Part shown: positions 41,355 through 42,946 of the stretch, piece after piece
Position numbering within the stretch: the stretch's first letter is position 1
How the letters are laid out: every line of letters starts with the position of its first letter
Virus record (IMG/VR): IMGVR_UViG_3300032006_000021
Location: 1-42,946 of that record
Source of the DNA: a virus
Direction: 5' to 3' (one strand)
DNA: 42,946 nt
Position numbers and translations under genes: made by a program
The notes under the pieces: generated by a model
What the model was told of the DNA's origin: nothing
Databases searched by the model: none
The model's input: the letters and a program-made list of their open reading frames with translations, nothing else

Positions 41355-41449
41355 CAAAACCTTCAGCTACACCTGCAGGTACACCCACAGATACGCCCAA
41401 AATTCGTTTCGCGCACTTAAGGGGAGGGAGTCTGCGCGAAACGAATTGT

Positions 41450-41698
41450 TTATGTTTGATCCGCACCACAGTTCTCGTAACCGCCGTCAACTTGGTATCC
41501 GCTGTGATCGGTGTGGAAACCGAACGTGTTTCCGGTTCGCCCCCTGTTCTTCAGGCCGCTTGATTCCCACAGTTTCCGGTAATGACCCTTCGGGATTCGC
41601 TCGCCACAGTCCAGGCACGTCAATATGCACTCCCGGTCCACCTTGCACAGGGCGCTGACGTTCAGGCGGGTTCGGCCCATATGACGGCAATCAGTCAT
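41450..41698 (-). CDS. Small cysteine-rich protein, 82 aa
   Basis: MTDCRHMGRTRLN with later CILTCLDCGERIPKGHYRKLW; a C-x2-C-x2-C pattern suggests a zinc ribbon. It is the last gene before the repeat-rich region and starts inside the stop region of the gene upstream (ATGACTGA overlap). No function recognised. Confidence 0.6.
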   Translation of the reverse strand: MTDCRHMGRTRLNVSALCKVDRECILTCLDCGERIPKGHYRKLWESSGLKNRGRTGNTFGFHTDHSGYQVDGGYENCGADQT

Positions 41699-42042
41699 TC
41701 GTTTTCCTCGAAGAAAAACGGCACCTTCAAAACGGGTTGCAAAGAGGCAATGCCGACAGGCACTTCAATCCCGGTGCGGACGAAATACCCGTTCTCGATG
41801 AACTGCTCTACGAGACCCGAGTTCTCCGAATAGGTCTTGGCAACAAACTCGTCATTTTTCAGTTTGAGGACGATGTCAACATCTGCACTGAGGGTGGCGT
41901 ATCGCAAACCGTCCTCGTCGTTGAAATCAACTTTCAAGTTGCCGTTCTTGTACCTGTAGAATTCCAGTTCGCCTTTGAGGATCTTGTGCCGGTGGTAAAC
42001 CCAAACGGCTTTCTTCCCGTCAGTTTGCTTGCGATCAGTCAT
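41695..42042 (-). CDS. Hypothetical protein, 115 aa
   Basis: Starts at ATG 42042 (MTDRKQTDGKKAVW) within an ATGACTGA overlap with the upstream gene, and ends in the same kind of overlap with the 82-aa gene. The body is beta-rich (GELEFYRYKNGNLKVDF, YATLSADVDIVLKL), ending in an acidic FFFEENE. No family recognised. The repeated overlap structure shows tight translational coupling. Confidence 0.6.
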   Translation of the reverse strand: MTDRKQTDGKKAVWVYHRHKILKGELEFYRYKNGNLKVDFNDEDGLRYATLSADVDIVLKLKNDEFVAKTYSENSGLVEQFIENGYFVRTGIEVPVGIASLQPVLKVPFFFEENE

Positions 42043-42562
42043 TCCCGGCCCCGTTGTCGACGAAACCTCCGTTTTCCGCAGAGTTAGGGGGGTTTCGCCG
42101 ACACGCCCCCTCGTTTTCGACGTATTCGCCACACCAATCGTCGTGCCGTGTCACGGTGGGAGAGTTGTCGTCGGTCGACTCATCCGTGTCGTTCCTCGTC
42201 GGCGGATAACGATGGCACCACCCCGTCCAGTCCATCGGTGCGCCCGACATGTTGTAAAGCGGAAACACCCCGTCCAGTTCCTCCCAAAAACCGCAATTGA
42301 GACACGTCTTGTCCTGGGACCGCTCCTCTCGCCACAACTTGCGCTGGGCAGCACCCGCCTCGTGACCGTATTCCGCGCACACTTCCCAGCCGTTGTCCTT
42401 GAAGACCTTGCGGCCCATTTCATGTTCCTCGCTGATCGGCGCTTTCGACAACATCGCCTCCAGCCGGTCCACCTCACCCAGTAGCCATTCCACCTCCTCG
42501 GGCCAAAACAGCTTCGATTCCAGCTTCACCCGACGCCGAATGTCCTTCAGTCGTTCACTCAC
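42035..42562 (-). CDS. Zinc-ribbon-like protein, 175 aa
   Basis: A GTG start at 42562 overlaps the upstream stop (TAGTG) with AGAGGACA upstream; a longer reading from 42640 is less likely. The N-terminal half is a charged helix (ERLKDIRRRVKLESKLF, EVDRLEAMLS). CLNCGFWEEL, WCHRYPP and DWCGEY provide Cys/His ligands. This ribbon-like pattern occurs in small uncharacterised phage proteins. Confidence 0.6.
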   Translation of the reverse strand: MSERLKDIRRRVKLESKLFWPEEVEWLLGEVDRLEAMLSKAPISEEHEMGRKVFKDNGWEVCAEYGHEAGAAQRKLWREERSQDKTCLNCGFWEELDGVFPLYNMSGAPMDWTGWCHRYPPTRNDTDESTDDNSPTVTRHDDWCGEYVENEGACRRNPPNSAENGGFVDNGAGND

Positions 42563-42765
42563 TAACTTGTCCTCTGCAAGCCAAGACGCATGCGATACGT
42601 CAGGTTCGTGTTCGGAGCAGGAGGCTGGCCAGGGTCGCATTCCTCGCAGTAATTCAACTGCTTCAACCGGTCACCAGAAACACGCAACGCTTCGCCGCAA
42701 CGATCACAAAAGTCGCGGTAACAACGTGAACCGGGGATGCGTTGACCGACCTGAAGCTCACTCAT
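42562..42765 (-). CDS. Zinc-ribbon protein, 67 aa
   Basis: CDRCGEAL (C20, C23) and YCEECDPG (C40, C43) make a four-Cys ribbon. The ATG at 42765 has GAGG 8 bases upstream; ATG 42771 would be too close to it. Overlaps neighbours on both sides (TAGTG and a 27-aa gene). Role unknown, perhaps nucleic acid or protein binding. Confidence 0.6.
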   Translation of the reverse strand: MSELQVGQRIPGSRCYRDFCDRCGEALRVSGDRLKQLNYCEECDPGQPPAPNTNLTYRMRLGLQRTS

Positions 42766-42841
42766 CGTCATCCTCACACCACGGGCAACTCGTCCGCGTT
42801 CCAGACACTGTCCGACCACACTTGTCACACTTCCACGTCAT
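42758..42841 (-). CDS. 27-aa zinc-ribbon peptide
   Basis: ATG at 42841 after a strong GGAGGGG site. It begins MTWKCDKCGRTVSG and ends CPWCEDDDE, so it has two CxxC pairs at 12-residue distance. The reading ends 8 bases into the next gene. Its length is typical of a minimal ribbon; the strong binding site and overlapping context support it being real. Confidence 0.65.
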   Translation of the reverse strand: MTWKCDKCGRTVSGTRTSCPWCEDDDE

Positions 42842-42945
42842 TGCCCCTCCTCATCCTCCAGCCCGAAACTCGGCCAGGGATTCTCCTGCAGGTTCACAGT
42901 CGGGGTCTCAAAAGCCTCCAGGAGGTCGTCACCAGGGGCAAAACT
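42838..42945 (-). CDS. 3' end of a gene running off the window
   Basis: The frame is open from the window end to a TGA at 42840-42838 that overlaps the next ATG (ATGA). The 35 visible residues include DDLLEAFETPTVNLQENPWP and an acidic tail. No family can be called from this fragment. Coupled to the small zinc-ribbon genes that follow. Confidence 0.45.
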   Translation of the reverse strand, partial: SFAPGDDLLEAFETPTVNLQENPWPSFGLEDEEGQ

Positions 42946-42946
42946 C

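Larger units (their letters stand above)
40695..41449. other. Repeat-rich non-coding region upstream of terL
   Basis: About 750 bases without a convincing gene. Contents from left to right are an A-rich tract with GAAAC repeats (40710-40740), the GACTGCACGG array, dyads with GTTCG/CGAAC, CGCGCACTGG repeats and two pairs of CCGTGAACAG. It is the largest non-coding stretch of the window. Packaging (pac), origin of replication and late-gene control are all possible. Confidence 0.6.

Noticed and set aside
1-42946. Circular or terminally redundant genome
   Set aside because: No direct repeat was seen between the two window ends, so completeness cannot be claimed.

Overview
The window reads as most or all of a temperate, podovirus-like bacteriophage genome. 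The late genes form one long leftward series: large terminase, portal, scaffold, major capsid, tail adaptor, a nozzle-like protein, a repetitive tail fibre and three very large proteins of the kind ejected with the DNA. No tape measure, tail tube, sheath or baseplate gene is seen, so the tail is probably short. A tyrosine integrase next to a 43-bp fragment of a tRNA-Asn(GUU) gene points to lysogeny by integration in a host tRNA gene. The DNA is moderately GC-rich with dense, overlapping genes. The host cannot be fixed from sequence; a planctomycete is a guess from the tRNA fragment, the sulfatase-modifying-factor-fold protein and the general style of the small genes.

Layout. 1-2138 (+): three small unknown genes, each behind a partly repeated leader, then a structured RNA ending in a U-tract and a serine recombinase. 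2125-4011 (-): tyrosine integrase, a dyad-rich control region, the tRNA half (attP), four 11-bp tandem repeats and a small gene. 4148-8570 (+): replication and recombination operon with a CsrA homologue, AAA ATPase, SSB-like protein, winged-helix protein, replication-organiser-like protein, a minimal C5-methyltransferase, a PD-(D/E)XK resolvase and a second possible CsrA-like peptide. It is interrupted by about 200 bases of hairpins. 8590-11587 (+): after a strong terminator, a lysis/envelope cluster with a holin-like protein, a secreted trypsin-like protease carrying a collagen-like stretch, a single-pass membrane protein, a permuted NlpC/P60-type hydrolase and a thermonuclease homologue. 11702-12865 (+): a membrane-anchored protein with the formylglycine-generating-enzyme fold but without the catalytic cysteines.

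12862-42945 (-): virion and packaging genes, headed at the right end by small zinc-ribbon genes. About 750 non-coding bases rich in short direct and inverted repeats (40695-41449) lie just upstream of terL. They are a candidate packaging site, origin or late control region; no small terminase was recognised.

The most notable points are the tRNA 5'-half attP; one palindrome (ACCGTWACGGT) or its half-sites at three putative promoters (integrase, early operon, capsid genes); two structured intergenic RNAs in a phage that also encodes CsrA; three intrinsic-terminator hairpins that sit within open frames immediately before gene starts; and the collagen-tailed secreted protease. All functions are inferred from reading the sequence; no database search was run.
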